Source of the DNA: Pseudevernia furfuracea
Taxonomy: Eukaryota > Ascomycota > Lecanoromycetes > Lecanorales > Parmeliaceae
DNA: 64,000 nt
Assembly (NCBI GenBank): GCA_022315425.1
Contig: JAIUPT010000045.1
Span: 38,392 to 102,391 of the forward strand
Direction: 5' to 3'
Made by a program: the position numbers and the translations under genes. This document shows positions 44,501 to 56,906 of this stretch, piece by piece (the first letter of the stretch is position 1; the number at the start of each line of letters is the position of its first letter). Under the pieces are notes generated by a model, which saw nothing but the letters and a program-made list of their open reading frames with translations, was not told the origin of the DNA and did not search any database.

Positions 44501-47500
44501 TGAACCTGAGTCATTCATGTGGGTCCATTACCAATTGAGGCAAGCGTCAGAGGTCGCCATCAGGCAATACTGCGCAAAACGTTGCCCATACAGAGCAGGC
44601 ACAGACTAGCACACAGCCCTGGTGTGGCTAATGGGCAGTGTTGCAGTACGGTAGTGCCACCTAATCAACACGCTTTGCATGAAGCTGGTGCAGTCCAGCT
44701 TCTTCTTCACGAGATACAGTCCAACAAGGTGCCAGGGGGTAGTGCAGGGTTCCATGTTTGCCTGGGAAGGTGTGTGTGAAGGGGGCAACACAGATATACA
44801 GTCTGCGGTGGAGCTGCAGGTGAGTGTAACTACTGCTCAATGCCGCAACCAGGCTCTTGTTTCTGCACTGCAGACAAGAGGTGTCATTGTAGTGCGCAAT
44901 GTTGAGACAGACGCTGCTTTATACAACTGTTGGTCCATCAAGCTGCTCTGCGGGCCTTGGATTCCGTATTATGTATCATGGATCTGCTCTGTGTGCCTGC
45001 CAGCAGGTGTGCACTAAGCACACCCTTTCTACCCTGAAGGCTGTCATGCGTGTCATATGCTACATAATTAAATGCCAGGGAGGCATTCAGATGCTTGTGG
45101 CCTACCTTGGGGGTGATGAGGCATACATAGAAGGGGCTGCTTGGCTCTGCACAGCGTGGTAGCCCTGCACCCTGCAATCAGGGGGCTGCTAGGCAGGGCT
45201 GGAGTCTTCCCATCCTCTCGTTGGGCTGTTGGACTTTGGCCCGCGACAGCAGCACTGCTGAATGTGCAGCCAGGTGCCTTCATGCTCTGGTTCAGGTTTG
45301 ATCCCTCACTCTGTCCTGACCTCAATGCCACAGGCTTACACCTCTCTTCCCTGCCTGAACACCTGATCTGCACATATCAGGTGGTGACTGGCCTTTCTTG
45401 CGTCGAGCTGCTTGCTCACTAGTGCTTGAATTTGTTGTGTGGATGGCTTTCGCACACCCATTTGCCAGATGTGCAGGGGTCACTGCCCAATCAAGACGCT
45501 GCCTGCTCAGCTGGGGCCTTGATGCCCTTGTTAGACCTCGCAAGCCGCCGGGCCCTCACCAGTTGGCAGCCAAATCAGCTGCCCTTGCCATTTCAGCCCT
45601 GGTCTGCAATCACACTGCCAACCAGGATGCTGTCAGGTTAATTTCAAGCCATTGCCTGATTGCCTACCTGAGCTGACCACAGATCTCATGACGCGTAACC
45701 AGCTTCAGCCACAGCTTGCCTGGCGGTGGACTAGGTGCATCACACAATAACATGCTGCTACCCATTCATTATTGGCATAGCACAGCCTGCTGGTGCTGAC
45801 ACATACAGCCTAACACTTACTCCCCTCACACTATAAGCGCCTGCAAACATGAGAAGATCTTGAGACTAGTTGCCATCCTAAGATGTTGCACTTGTGCAAT
45901 GGAAGAAGGCTGCAAGCGTTTGGTCTGCACTGTCTGAGCAGCATTTGCATCCTGTGGACACAGAGCAGAGCAAAAGGCAGGGGTCGTGAGTAGCAACCAG
46001 CTGCTTGCTGCAGGCAAGCAGACGGATTGCCACCATTGGTTGCGTTGCTTAAAGGGGGGCCCAGGAATCAGGCTGCAGCCTGTGCAGCTGGGGCTCTTGC
46101 AAACCTGGTGGCCAACAACGGCATCAACCAGGATGCTGCTGCTGATGCTGCTGCAGTCGAGGAAGTTGTCACTCTGCTGTCAGCTGCTTTGGCTGACTCT
46201 ACATGTGACAGGCAAGTCCCCTTGTTTCCTGCAGAACACAGTGCAGTGCGGCATCACGCGTTTCCACACATATTGTCACCTCTTGGCCTTGACTCTGTTG
46301 TGGTGACAAGCGCTATACCTTGTGGATGTGGGTCTCTATGTATGCGCAAGCACAGCAGATTTGAGTTGGTTGGTCGGTTGGTTGGTTGGTTGTTTGGTTG
46401 GTTGATTGATTGAGTGATTGGTTGGCTGGTTGGTTGATTGATTGATTTTCACTTGTGCCAGCCTTTGCTCTTGCATTAGCCAGGTAGGTATCAGGTATGC
46501 TTCACCCTGATTTAGAATGCCATACAGCAGGCTTGTTTGATTACCCAAGGGTGTACAGCTGATGTGGCAAGCACCGCGCTGCATATCAATTCAGGACGAA
46601 CCTGTATCTACTTGAACCACCATCAATCCAAAGACCAAGTTTTGAAAAACCTGGAATTGAACCGCCAACAAAAAGTCTGAGAGGCAAATTGCCTAAATTA
46701 TAGGCAAGGTGGTCCTGTGGGGGCCAGCAGAGTTAGAGTGCAGACTGGAAGCACACAATTTGGGATGGCAGGCAAGGTGGTCCTGTGGGGGCCAGCAGAG
46801 TTGAAGTGCAGACTGGAAGCACACAATTTGGGATGGCAGCAACAGTATGTCATGTGTGCAGGGCCAGCATGGAGGCCATGAAAGCCCTAGCTGCTCTTAC
46901 TGATGGCAGCTTGCCCAACCAAGACAGGGCCCTGCAGGCTGGGGCTCCACCCCTGCTGTGCACAGCGGCACAAGCTGCCATGCAGTCAGGCCCAGCCACT
47001 GATGCCGAAATTGCATGTAAGCCATGTTTCAGCACCCCCTTCTTCTCCCTCTGCCCTACTGTGGCAACACGAGCCGCTCTGTTCAGGCTCCTGACTGACC
47101 TGCCTGTGCAACTATTTCAAACGCTGTATGGAAGGTGTGTTGAGTACATGTACGTGAATGAAGAATTGTTCTGGCTTTGATGCCCTGGTGATCTTGCCTG
47201 TACGCAGATTGTATCACCATGATAGCTGTACATCTGGAACAGCATGCATTCGTCGGTCGGAGTGCTGTTGCAGGGCAACTCTGCAAAGCCCTGGCATGCC
47301 TTACAGATGAGCATCCAGCTGTGCAACAATCTTGCGGGTCAGCCATTGCACCCCTGGTGGCTTTGCTGTCCCACCCAGACACACCTGTTCAAGATGAAGC
47401 ATGCCAAGCGCTGGCATGCTTGGTGTGTGACTGCCCCCAGCATCAGATGGCAGCTGCTCAGGCTGGAGCAGTGCTTACCCTCATCAACTTGCTGTGTGAC

Positions 47501-47588
47501 TTAGGAGGCAACACAGACACTGATAGCATGCAGCGACCCATTCAAGTTGTTGCACTTGCTGCTGGCACTGCTGGTTGTGGCCACTCAG
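41570..47588 (+). CDS. Armadillo-repeat protein gene, many exons
   Basis: Recognisable ARM-repeat exons lie in order on the plus strand: 42895-43162 (FAAASGAVQALVQLLQQDQT, YEAAELLTTLTSNNAEQLDV), about 44650-44728 (NQHALHEAGAVQLLLHEIQS), about 45080-45160 (GGIQMLVAYLGGDEAYIEGA), 45474-45636 (LPNQDAACSAGALMPLLDLA, SAALAISALVCNHTANQDAV), about 46034-46211 (PPLVALLKGGPRNQAAACAA, GALANLVANNGINQDAAADA), 46862-47016 (EAMKALAALTDGSLPNQDRA) and 47274-47588 (LCKALACLTDEHPAVQQSCG, APLVALLSHPDTPVQDEACQ). Donors are mostly GT; the exon ending at 46211 has a GC donor (CAG/GCAAGT). The repeats build a right-handed superhelix used for protein binding; the partner is unknown. Start, first exons and C-terminus are not fixed, and exon borders are approximate. 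An upstream exon near 41570-41700 is possible. Confidence 0.7.
46365..46450. repeat. (TTGG)n/(TTGA)n microsatellite in ARM intron
   Basis: About 85 bp of TTGG and TTGA units follow the GC-donor exon. The same TTGA unit tails the LINE 3' end at 12834-12857, but no LINE coding precedes this one. Confidence 0.8.
46702..46837. repeat. 68-bp tandem duplication just before an ARM exon
   Basis: AGGCAAGGTGGTCCTGTGGG begins at 46702 and again at 46770; the two 68-bp units differ only at GTTAGAG/GTTGAAG. The second unit ends 24 bp before the acceptor of the exon starting at 46862, so splice-branch sequences may be duplicated too. Confidence 0.85.
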
Positions 47589-50515
47589 GTGTGTTGCCTT
47601 GGCATTGCATGTCTGTCTGTGCTGTAAGACCACACAACCATCATAGGCCAAAAATGTGTCATGCATGAGTTGCAATACAGGTCGTGCTGCTGCAGCATGA
47701 TGAGGTGACACCTGAGCATCAGTTTGTATGCCCTGCTATGCTGACACATGAGACTGTGTGCATAATATGCTTGTGTACTACTTGGTCTGGTATGCCATTG
47801 CATGGCCATAATGACAGCAGAGTGGTGACATGCATGCAAATGCTTCTGGGTCATTGAGTGAAGAGGTGATGATGGCAACTGGAAGGCCTGTGTCAAGCAG
47901 GTCCCAGATGTATCTGTGTTGGAGACAACAGATAGAGTAGCAGGCGGGAATAATGCAATCCTGCACATGTCTCCTCAGCAGAAATTTGGCATTGTGTCAG
48001 CATTCGTACAAAGGTACACCTGCGTCAGCATACCGCATGACTGCTTTCTCAACTGAAATCTTTGCTTGCAGGTAGGAAGCATACTGTCTATCATGTATAC
48101 CTGAGCTACTTGAGCTGCATCTCAGACACAAATTTGTACTATGCATAATATGCATCTGGTGTTTTTGGGGTGGCAAATGCAGTATTTGTGGAAGGCTGTG
48201 TATGAAGGTATTACCTCGAGCATATACACTTGTCAAGCTGGGCCCTCATGGCTTGACATGTGATATACACATGGCTAGCCATTGATCCTGTTCCATATCC
48301 TGCAAACTGTGTCAGTCAGCATTCCAGGTACATGATGAAGCTGTGGCAGGATAATGCAACAAACACCTAGTTGTAGACCTCAGCGAACCTGCCAAACTTC
48401 AACCAGATAGTGGACTTTCAACCTCAAGGTGTCACGAGGCGTGTGTCCCCCAAGTACACTTGTCCTACACAGACGCAGTCATATGTAGACAAATGCACAA
48501 TTGCTGCTGTATGCAGGCCTTCAGAAGAGCCCCTCATTCTGGCACTGTTTGCCTTGCTTCATCTCCAGATTCCCCTCTGCAAGCAAACTGCAGACCTTCT
48601 TCAGCAGCAGACGGCAGACTGGGGCCTGCAGCAGTGGGACCTCTCAGCTTTCCAGCTGTCCATGGAAGGCAAAGGAGTTTCTTATCATGCTGACTGTTTG
48701 AGTTGTGTTGGCATTCCGCTTTGAACAGTGTGGTACCGCATTGTATAGCACCCTCTCTGTTGGTCGAACTAGTCAGTGAGTGTTGCACGAACACTGCAGC
48801 TGCCAAGCCTTGTTGTGACAATTGAATCTGTGAGCTGCCACTGTAACTTACAAGCCTTCATTGTTTGTCAGCCCCTGTCAACCAAGCTGTCTCATACTGC
48901 TTGCATGCATTGCAGTATCCCACTTACTGTTTGAATCAGCATTTTGCAAAGCGATCTTCAGCATATTCACTGTACTGAGTAGTCGTAGGAATGTAAACGG
49001 CTCTTGCATCAGTCACAAAAAGCTTTTGCAAGTACTTTGATGTGCATACTTGACTTCTCATCAAATTGACGCCAAAAGAAGTAGTCTTTTCTTTCTGGCT
49101 GTGGAACAGATTGACATAAGGAAATCATCAATTGTGCAGCAGGGCTTGAATGCAACGTGCAGGGTGAAGTGAGAGCTGTGTACACTGCAGAAAGGCTAGC
49201 AGCAGGTCAGTTGCAGTGAGCGATGTCACAGAAACACATCATTAATTCATGTGATATTACACAAAGCACATGGCAATATGCTAGCTTTGCGGTACTTTGC
49301 AGCTTCAAGACTGTCATAATCATTGTGTATGTACAAAACATGATGGACCTACTTCCAATGCAGCGAAGTCATAAAACAGCTGAAGAATACTTTGCAATAC
49401 TTGTGCTCAATGTCAAGTGCTGTCCGATACAATGTGATTGCAAAACACCCAAAACGTGTATCACGTGCCAGGAATGATGCAGATGCCCATTAGTGTGAAC
49501 TGCACCCCAAATGGTGTTGAAGAGGAGCAAATGGCCAACCCACAACACCACAGAGATCCCCTGAGATGTTTGCGTAGATAGCTGTGGCCCTAGCCAAGAA
49601 AGAGTAATGTTGTACAGCTGTTCAGCATGTGTGCCTGACCCAACAAGAGATTTGTTGGGTGCTAGCAGAAGTACATGGGTGCAGGAGAAGGTGACAGACT
49701 CACAGTTTCATCTGGTGATGCCTATGTAGAAGCACAGACAGTGCTCAGTCACAGTGATCAGTGCTGTACACAAAAGGGGCAGTGGAACTATCTATCTGGA
49801 CGTGCGACACAGCCGTGGATGGGTCCACAAGCACCGCAGTTGGGGTTGCAGGGCCAACTAACAAAAGCTCACTGCCGTTTTCTATTGGATTGATCATTCA
49901 TGCTGTTTGCACCATTGCAGCCCAATCATATGAGCGTAGGCAACTGGACGACTGCTTGCTGCGGCAGGCCTTCCAAGGATCGCCCCACAATTGTTTCATT
50001 GACTGGCTACAATTTAGCTGCCAAGCAACACCAGATGTAGTTTGGCCGAGGACCTGTTGACATGAACATAAAGTTTGCCCCACTTAGCATGCCAGAGCAG
50101 CACTTGGCTTCTCACTCACTGTCACGGTTTGTTTGCTGCTTGTGATGACAGAGACCTGCAGAACGCGCTATCATCTTATGTGTATGGATGCTTGCCATCA
50201 AGTCGCAGCACATAACAGAACAAGGTGTGTGCCCAGTATCTCGTTTTTTGCAGCTGTAAATTTGAGAGGTGCATAAACATACCACTTTCCATCTTCTGGC
50301 ACATGGGTTTATGTGCTAAAGTCACCTCAGCACGTGAAGGTGAATGTTGGTTGGCTTGTCACTGGAGTGCCCATCTGCATTCAGCTTAAAGCATTACTTC
50401 AGTGAGTACTTTGTTGAAGGTTTGAGCAGCAGCAGCAGTAAACTACTTTCGCAATCAACACAGCAAAACACACAATGCTCCAGTGTATCTCATGATCACA
50501 TGAAGCTGCATTGAG
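47589..50515. other. Region with few coding signals
   Basis: A plus-strand block at 48510-48724 reads EEPLILALFALLHLQIPLCK, then QTADLLQQQTADWGLQQWDL and SAFQLSMEGKG. It could be the last exon of the armadillo gene or a separate gene. The rest, 48.7-50.5 kb, shows nothing recognisable. Confidence 0.3.
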
Positions 50516-53500
50516 TCAATCATCCACAAGGGCAGACACCAGTACAGTGATAAGCATGTTCATGTTCACAAGCGCAAGCTTCAGAGTAGCCATACCAATG
50601 CTTTGGGAAGCACTTCTAGCTACATGGCCTAACGACACGCCTCTAAAAATGCCATCGTAGATGTGCTGCAAGCTAATGGGTAATGCAGAAGGGCCTGCAC
50701 CCACGCTCATTGGTGCTGTAATCATCTCCTGTGGACAGCTGACAAGGTCAGCCATGTGATCAGCAAGTTGTGACAGAGCAGACGAGCAACACAAAGTCTG
50801 CTTCATGCAGAGCGCATCAAGTCAGCCCTTGAGTCACCTGCATTCGCAACGTCTGGAGATGCATGTGAGGCTGATTCTCCTGGGCCAGGACTGGCTGGGC
50901 CCCAAAGAGGCGCGGCTGCATGGCTGGGGTCAGACCAACAACAGGCGCTTGGCGGGCACGCTGCAGCTCAGCCACCTGCTCCCGCAAAGACTGCAGCTCC
51001 TGAGTTGTTGAGGACAACTCAATCTGGATGCTGGCCACCTTTGCTTTCTCCTGGAGCAATTGGTCAGCCTGCCAGCTAACTTTACGCTTCAGTTTTTTCA
51101 TGCGTGCACCTTGGCCTTTAGCCAGCGTCACCTGCACACCAGGCTCCATATCAGCTTTGATTGGCTCAACCAAATACATACACCATGGAAAGTTGCAGCC
51201 AAATAAGCTCCACAGGTCAGACCTGCCTACTCACCAGCACGTCCTGCAGAGATGAGCTGACGTCATCACCCGGAGCTACTACTCTTCTGCGCACAAGCTG
51301 CTGCCCTGGCACACAGCCTGCACCTTGCTCCTCCGTATCACTGCCACGCAGCCTCTTGTCCACTGCTCTCTGCGAACCCTCCTGACTGCTCTGAGGCTGT
51401 GATGCATCCACCTCACCCTGTGAGACTTCATGACGCCCATATGTGTCAAAGCCTGAAGCAAGCTCTTTGGCACAATTGGTGCTGCCATGTGAGTGGCATG
51501 GTTGCGCTGCTGCTGGCTGCTGCCAGAAGTCCCAAAACTGGGAGGGCCAGCATGTTGGGTGAATGATGTATGGGAGCCATGAGTCTCCATCTCTTGACGT
51601 GAAGCATGGCTGTCAGGTTGCAGCAAGGCACAGCTGGAAGGACTTGGTGATGAGAAGTTGAAGAAAGGATGGATAGGGCTCAGCAACATGCCTGGCCTGC
51701 GTGGAGGGAACTGCAGGCACAATTTCAGAAAGGTCCAGTCATACTGAAGAAAGGCTTTAGCAGGAGTGAAGTTCAACATGACATGACGCAGGCAAGCCAA
51801 GTAAGGATGCAACCATGGTTGCAGCAATGACTGGCATTTCACTTACTGTCCACATTGCCTGCACAACATCTGATGCACTCTCAAGACTGCAAACGGACTT
51901 TGTTGCTGAGAGCAGTGCAACACAGGGTAACGCAATGTAGCTGAGCGTACCGGGTCATACTCAAGCAGACCTGCAGAGTCCACATGACGTGGCTGAGCTC
52001 TGGTGTATTCCTGACCAGCTAAGCTCCTCTGGAAAAACGGACCTACGTGCAAGGATGTTTCTTCTACGTGCACAGATGTTTCTTTGCTTTGTGCATCATG
52101 TGTAGAAATGCATCTGGTCCTCTTGATGCTGCAATACAGTTGTGCAGACATCACTGAGCCGTGGAAATGCAAGCAGTTGCAATGGTGACTCTGATGAGGT
52201 TGCAAAGTCCAAGGGAGGCTCACTTGTAGCATGCCATGAGTGAGAGTTTGATCCAGTCTCTAATGTTGAAAGCCCTTCATGGGAGGCCACCTCCACACCC
52301 ATGTCGTGTGCTGACATAGCACGCTGTGCAAGCTGAGTGCGCCCCTGCAGAAACACATCTTGCACTGAAAAAGAGCACCGGCCTGAAAACAGCAGGACCT
52401 TGGGCATCCCCACAGCTTGCAGTAGGCCTGGGCGTAGCACGCATGAACCACTCCAATGTGCAGTGGCCCGTCAGGCAACAGCATTCTTGAATGAGTAATG
52501 CCGCAAAATGGCAGTAGGACACATTGGACATGCACTGTTTGAGCACTGGAGGTGCGTACCATGAGCTGTGGGGCAGGTGGGCAAGAGGGAGTTGGCGTGC
52601 GTGCAGTCTCTAGGCTGCTTAGGAAGCCCATGCTGTCACACAGCTGCCGAGGACCATCTTGAAGCCGCGGTGTCAGTAAGAAGTCACCAGGCTCTCCAGC
52701 TGACATACCATCCCCTGCACTTGTATGCCAAACATGACTCACACAGATACATTCATAAGCAAACACCCAGCATCTTAATTCATTGGAGACATTTGGACAC
52801 ATACATGAGTGAACTGTTGGCCCATCATACACTGATGCCAAGCCATCATACACTGATGCCAAGCCCAGAAACGAAAGTTGTTGCAGTGATGAATCAAATG
52901 AAAGCATCAAAATATTGCAATCTGTCAAAGAGGCGTATGCAGACCCGCTCATTGCTAAGTAAAACACAAACTTTGCGTTTGATGACTTCGTAGCATAGCT
53001 GCAGTGATTTGACAACAAGTGGGACAGATGTATGGTGCTCACCTAAATCACCCCAGCTAGCAGGAAGGGTTTGGCTTCGGCTGGCAACAATGCTAGGACT
53101 GACAATTGCAAGCAAGCGAGGATCTCTTGCTGCTGCGTGTGCATGCTTCACATGAACCTGCACACAATAGACACTGAGGGCATTCCATTGCACAGCAAAC
53201 GTCATGGCATGCATTGTAGCAAAGACAAGGTGCAGATGCCTGGGCACCACGCTGCTGACCCTGATGATACCTGAACATCTGCATCAGCAGTAGTTGGTGC
53301 CACTGTGGGGCTGTTCATTTGCAAACTGCAGCATGTGTCAAGCTGGAAAGGGGAAACGACTGGCCGAACAGCCCTCTGGGAAGGTTCTTGGGCCACAGGG
53401 CTAGGCCAAAGACGAGTGCATGGGGCACAGCTGGCCCAACCAGCCCAGTCCTTCCTGTAACCAAACAGAGTGCACTGAAGCATACGTGATGATGACCTGA

Positions 53501-55743
53501 GTCGGCAGCACACCAACCCTGCTCAAGTGTGATGCAGCACGCAGAGCTGTGCAAAGAGACTGTCTGGCCTGTCCCGTTCATTTGCCATGAACATACACCT
53601 GCTTGGTTACGACAACAGGTGCAGGCAGCAGACTAAGACAAGTATGAGGTGACCTGTGGTGTGCAGGCAGCATTACCTGATGGTGACTGAAAGCGTGATG
53701 TGAGCTGCTCCACCAGGCACATCATTGTTTGAAAGGACTCGGATGGGTGGGCAGCACGCTGTGCCTAGCAACTCCTGCCCAGCTTTGTCATAGACACCAG
53801 CAATCAGCCTGAAGGTTTTGGCTCCGACATGTGTGCCTGCCTCATCTATGGACAAGTACATGTATCTGCACCAGGAGCAGACGCTTGCTGGTGGCAGGTG
53901 AGTGCAGCCAGGGTTTTGCTGTTGCCTGACGCTCAGCACAAAAACGGCTGTATGGCTGAGTTGTTCACATCTTGGCGCATTCGTACAAAGGGCGCATTGC
54001 AGCATGTGCTGGATAATTCAAAGCAAATGTTCACCAGCTTGCAATTGTGCAAAGCCAAAACAATGGTCAAAGATGGCAAAAGAATGTGGGTTTGAAATGA
54101 AAGACCCTGTTGTCGGTGTGGTCCAATGCAGCGCCAGAATGCTGAAGTGTCAACACACATGTTGCCTAGCAAGGCGCCAATCAAATTGCCAGCATTCATG
54201 CTGGTCACCACAAGAGCTTCTCCCATGCAGAGCACGGTCTCTCTCAACCCAGTGCAGCTAAAGTTGTTGACATGCAAGCGCCTGCTATTGCAGCTCAGAG
54301 CAGCAAGGCACCTGCAATCCTTTGACTTCTTGCTGACAGCTTCTGGCTCTGCCAGTGTACCTTTGGGCCCATTGGAGCGGCGCCCAAGTGCCCCAAAGCG
54401 CTGCAAGGTGCGCAGCACAGGTCCCTGGCAACCTTTCTTGCAAGCACCTGCGTACACAATTCTCATGCTGATCAGTGTCAAGATGCCAGGTGCCCAGCAG
54501 CAGACTCTTGCCGGCGCACGTCAAACTTTGCACGTTTAATGCACTGCATAGACCAGCATGAGCTGCTATGTGGACACTCAATGACTGACAGTTGCTAGCT
54601 GTCACATGACCAAGCATGCACCTTCAATTCCTGCTGAGCAAGTCTGTTTCAGTGAATAACAGTGGGCTCACTTACTTCTGGATATAATTTTCCACTGATA
54701 CACTTTCTGCTCAGCACCGTTTCTTTCCTCCGTGACCTCTGCATCTGGACTCGAGTATACCAGAAACACAGCAACATGGATGGTCTGATTGTTGCTAAGC
54801 TTCATATCATAGGACGCCTGCAAGGTCATGTCGCTGATTGGGACAGCATTGCCACCGCAAACTTGGCAGATTTGAGCAAAGAAGTCCCATGCTCACTTGG
54901 CTTTCAGAAAGGTGGCTGTGCATGGCAGGGTGATGCACATGCACTGCCTCCACAACAGTGACTTCACAGGGACTGGTGGAGCCTTGTTGGGTCAGCACAA
55001 GCTCACACTGGTTGTAGGACCAGCGCTTCTTGCCTAGCTTGTAAGCCCTGTAATGTACAGATGCAATTTCACTATATTGTGCAGACTGCATTGTTTCCTG
55101 TGAGTGATGTAGCAGCAACTACAGTATCAGCTTGATTGGACGTCAGCCTTAGACAAGCAGCCAAACAGAATAAACAACATACCCATGACATCATCTCAGT
55201 AAATGCATACATCATCATGATCAGCTGTGGCAGTGCACCCATGGTGTTTCTGCAAAGTGTCGTGTGGACAGGTGAAGATCAAGCTAATGACAAGCAGAAT
55301 GCAAGCTGCCATGCATGCCTTGAGCACTTTCCTTCAGGACTTGTACATCCAAGGTCTGAAAGCTCTTGGACTTTGCAATATTGTGCCAGCTTCAGACACC
55401 CAGAGCAGGTGCATGAATGTGCAAGAGACATCATCTGGTCATCTGGTAATGTGCTTTGCCATATAACCAAAACAAACATGAAGACACCACAAGTCTTGAA
55501 GGGTATTTCTCAGGGATTGTACCTTATGTCAGGGAGCTTGCGAACAAGGCCCTCTTCGGGGCTGATTTTCTGCCTGGTCTTGAGGGGGCAACACTGATTG
55601 CGCTGGGTGTCAGAAACATAAGCCGCCTCAGCGGAAGGGCGCATATCTGCGCTGCCTGGCTGCAAGACGGCGCTCGAGTTTGCAAGCGGGAAAACGCTAC
55701 AACCAAGTGAAAAAGCCTGACGGTGACACTTCCGACGCGACAT
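50516..55743 (-). CDS. Multi-exon protein of unknown family: beta-rich domain, then coiled coil
   Basis: Predicted from splice-bounded exons on the minus strand. Exon 1: 55743-55523 (MSRRKCHRQAF start, donor AAG/GTAC). Later exons: up to 54676 (VCGGNAVPISDMTLQASYDM, IHVAVFLVYSSPDAEVTEER), 54447-54361 (GACKKGCQGPVLRTLQRFGA), 53865-53677 (TFRLIAGVYDKAGQELLGTA, CCPPIRVLSNNDVPGGAAHI), 53454-53271 (KDWAGWASC...), about 52710-52562, 52370-52150, 52010-51955, 51700-51430 and 51420-51235 (Ser/Pro/Gln-rich, VDKRLRGSDTEEQGA), 51130-50817 (coiled coil ARMKKLKRKVSWQADQLLQE, LQSLREQVAELQRARQ) and 50806-50516 (C-terminus ending LVSALVDD). Alternating hydrophobic strands followed by low-complexity and coiled-coil parts suggest a nuclear or regulatory protein, possibly an immunoglobulin-fold transcription factor. 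No family is recognised, and exons between 55.5 and 54.9 kb are uncertain. Confidence 0.5.
52822..52864. repeat. 21-bp tandem duplication
   Basis: CATCATACACTGATGCCAAGC occurs twice in a row, in an intron of the minus-strand gene. Confidence 0.8.
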
Positions 55744-56906
55744 GTTTTCAGCACGGCTGGGTACAGTGCCGTGCCGTTTGTTCAACGTGACTGCAGGAGG
55801 GATGGCGAGTTGTAGCCGCGGTCAGCTTGCTTTTGAGATTACGTACTACAGCTCCCTAGAACATTTTGCCAGGCCGTGCGATTTCACAGCAAACTTTTGC
55901 TGGGCAAGAAGCGGTCTGAGACATACGATATGCCTTGCATGGCTAGGTAGCGAAGGTGACCGTTGACGACCGGGGCCCGCTGCGCTCATGCTGGTCAGGC
56001 TACTTCGCTTTGACTCGCACGTGCTTGATGTAACGGCATCATGACCGTGCGCCCAGGGGTACGTGCATTTGGCCTTCCACAGACTTTGTCAGATAGAGAG
56101 TTTCTAGCGACGACTGCTTTGGTCGTAAAATTGGCGAGCTATGACAAATGCGTTTGCAAGCCTCAAAGTATTGAGCTGCCATCACATGGAGTGCCTCACG
56201 ATATCATTACAAATGTATGCACGTGCGATTAAAATGACGTCAAGGTCACGCATTATTATCAATTAGTAAAAGTGTAAAACTTTACATGATGCAGAACGGA
56301 GCTGAAGATGTTGCCCCTATTCGGATCGGGTCACGTACGGGTTACTGACCGAAGGGTCGTACTCACAGCATAGAGATATCATTGCAGCTGGCGAGCTTAA
56401 TACAGATCTGTACAGCTTAAGTCAGTCTTACCGTCCCAGGGGCCCAGGTCATCACATTGCAACAGTTGCGAGCGGACTGTGGTATCGATTGGCCGAAGCA
56501 AAAAGACAAGGGAATCATCCCAAAAGAACTTACCCATGGCAGAATGTTCAGCAATCTACAAAACATCAAGTTGAGACAAAACCACAAACCATATTCACGT
56601 ATTTCATGCTGTTCATACGGCAGCTAAGATCTGACAGTGCTTACTGGCAGCAGAAAATTCTTGCACACTGTTGTGATCAATGTGCGACTGTATCACGAAG
56701 TTTGACAACCCAAAAAATGTGTCAGATACCAATAACCTATTTAGATGTGACCCTTGACTTGTGCTGCCAAAAGTACCTGCCCAATACGACTACTGCACGT
56801 GCACCACAGCAGATGTGCAGCATCAATCCCATTTTGACCGCATACAAACATGACTAGACACACCTGTAAACTTGCTATGTGATCCTTTTGGAAGGAAACA
56901 CGCACT
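55744..56906. other. Intergenic between two minus-strand genes
   Basis: It should hold the promoter of the unknown gene (start 55743) and the 3' end of the Abraxas-like gene (stop 56907). The 56280-56480 part is GC-richer than its surroundings. No gene, repeat or RNA is recognised. Confidence 0.4.

Noticed and set aside
46640..46700. Possible tRNA on the minus strand (GGCGGTTCAATTCC T-arm-like)
   Set aside because: A T-arm-like piece is visible, but no acceptor stem or D-arm pairs with it.
52260..53042. 260-codon minus-strand open frame as a single exon
   Set aside because: Splice sites inside it (for example CTCATG/GTACGC near 52562) and a better-supported neighbouring frame at 52370-52150 show it is several exons plus intron reads, not one coding block.
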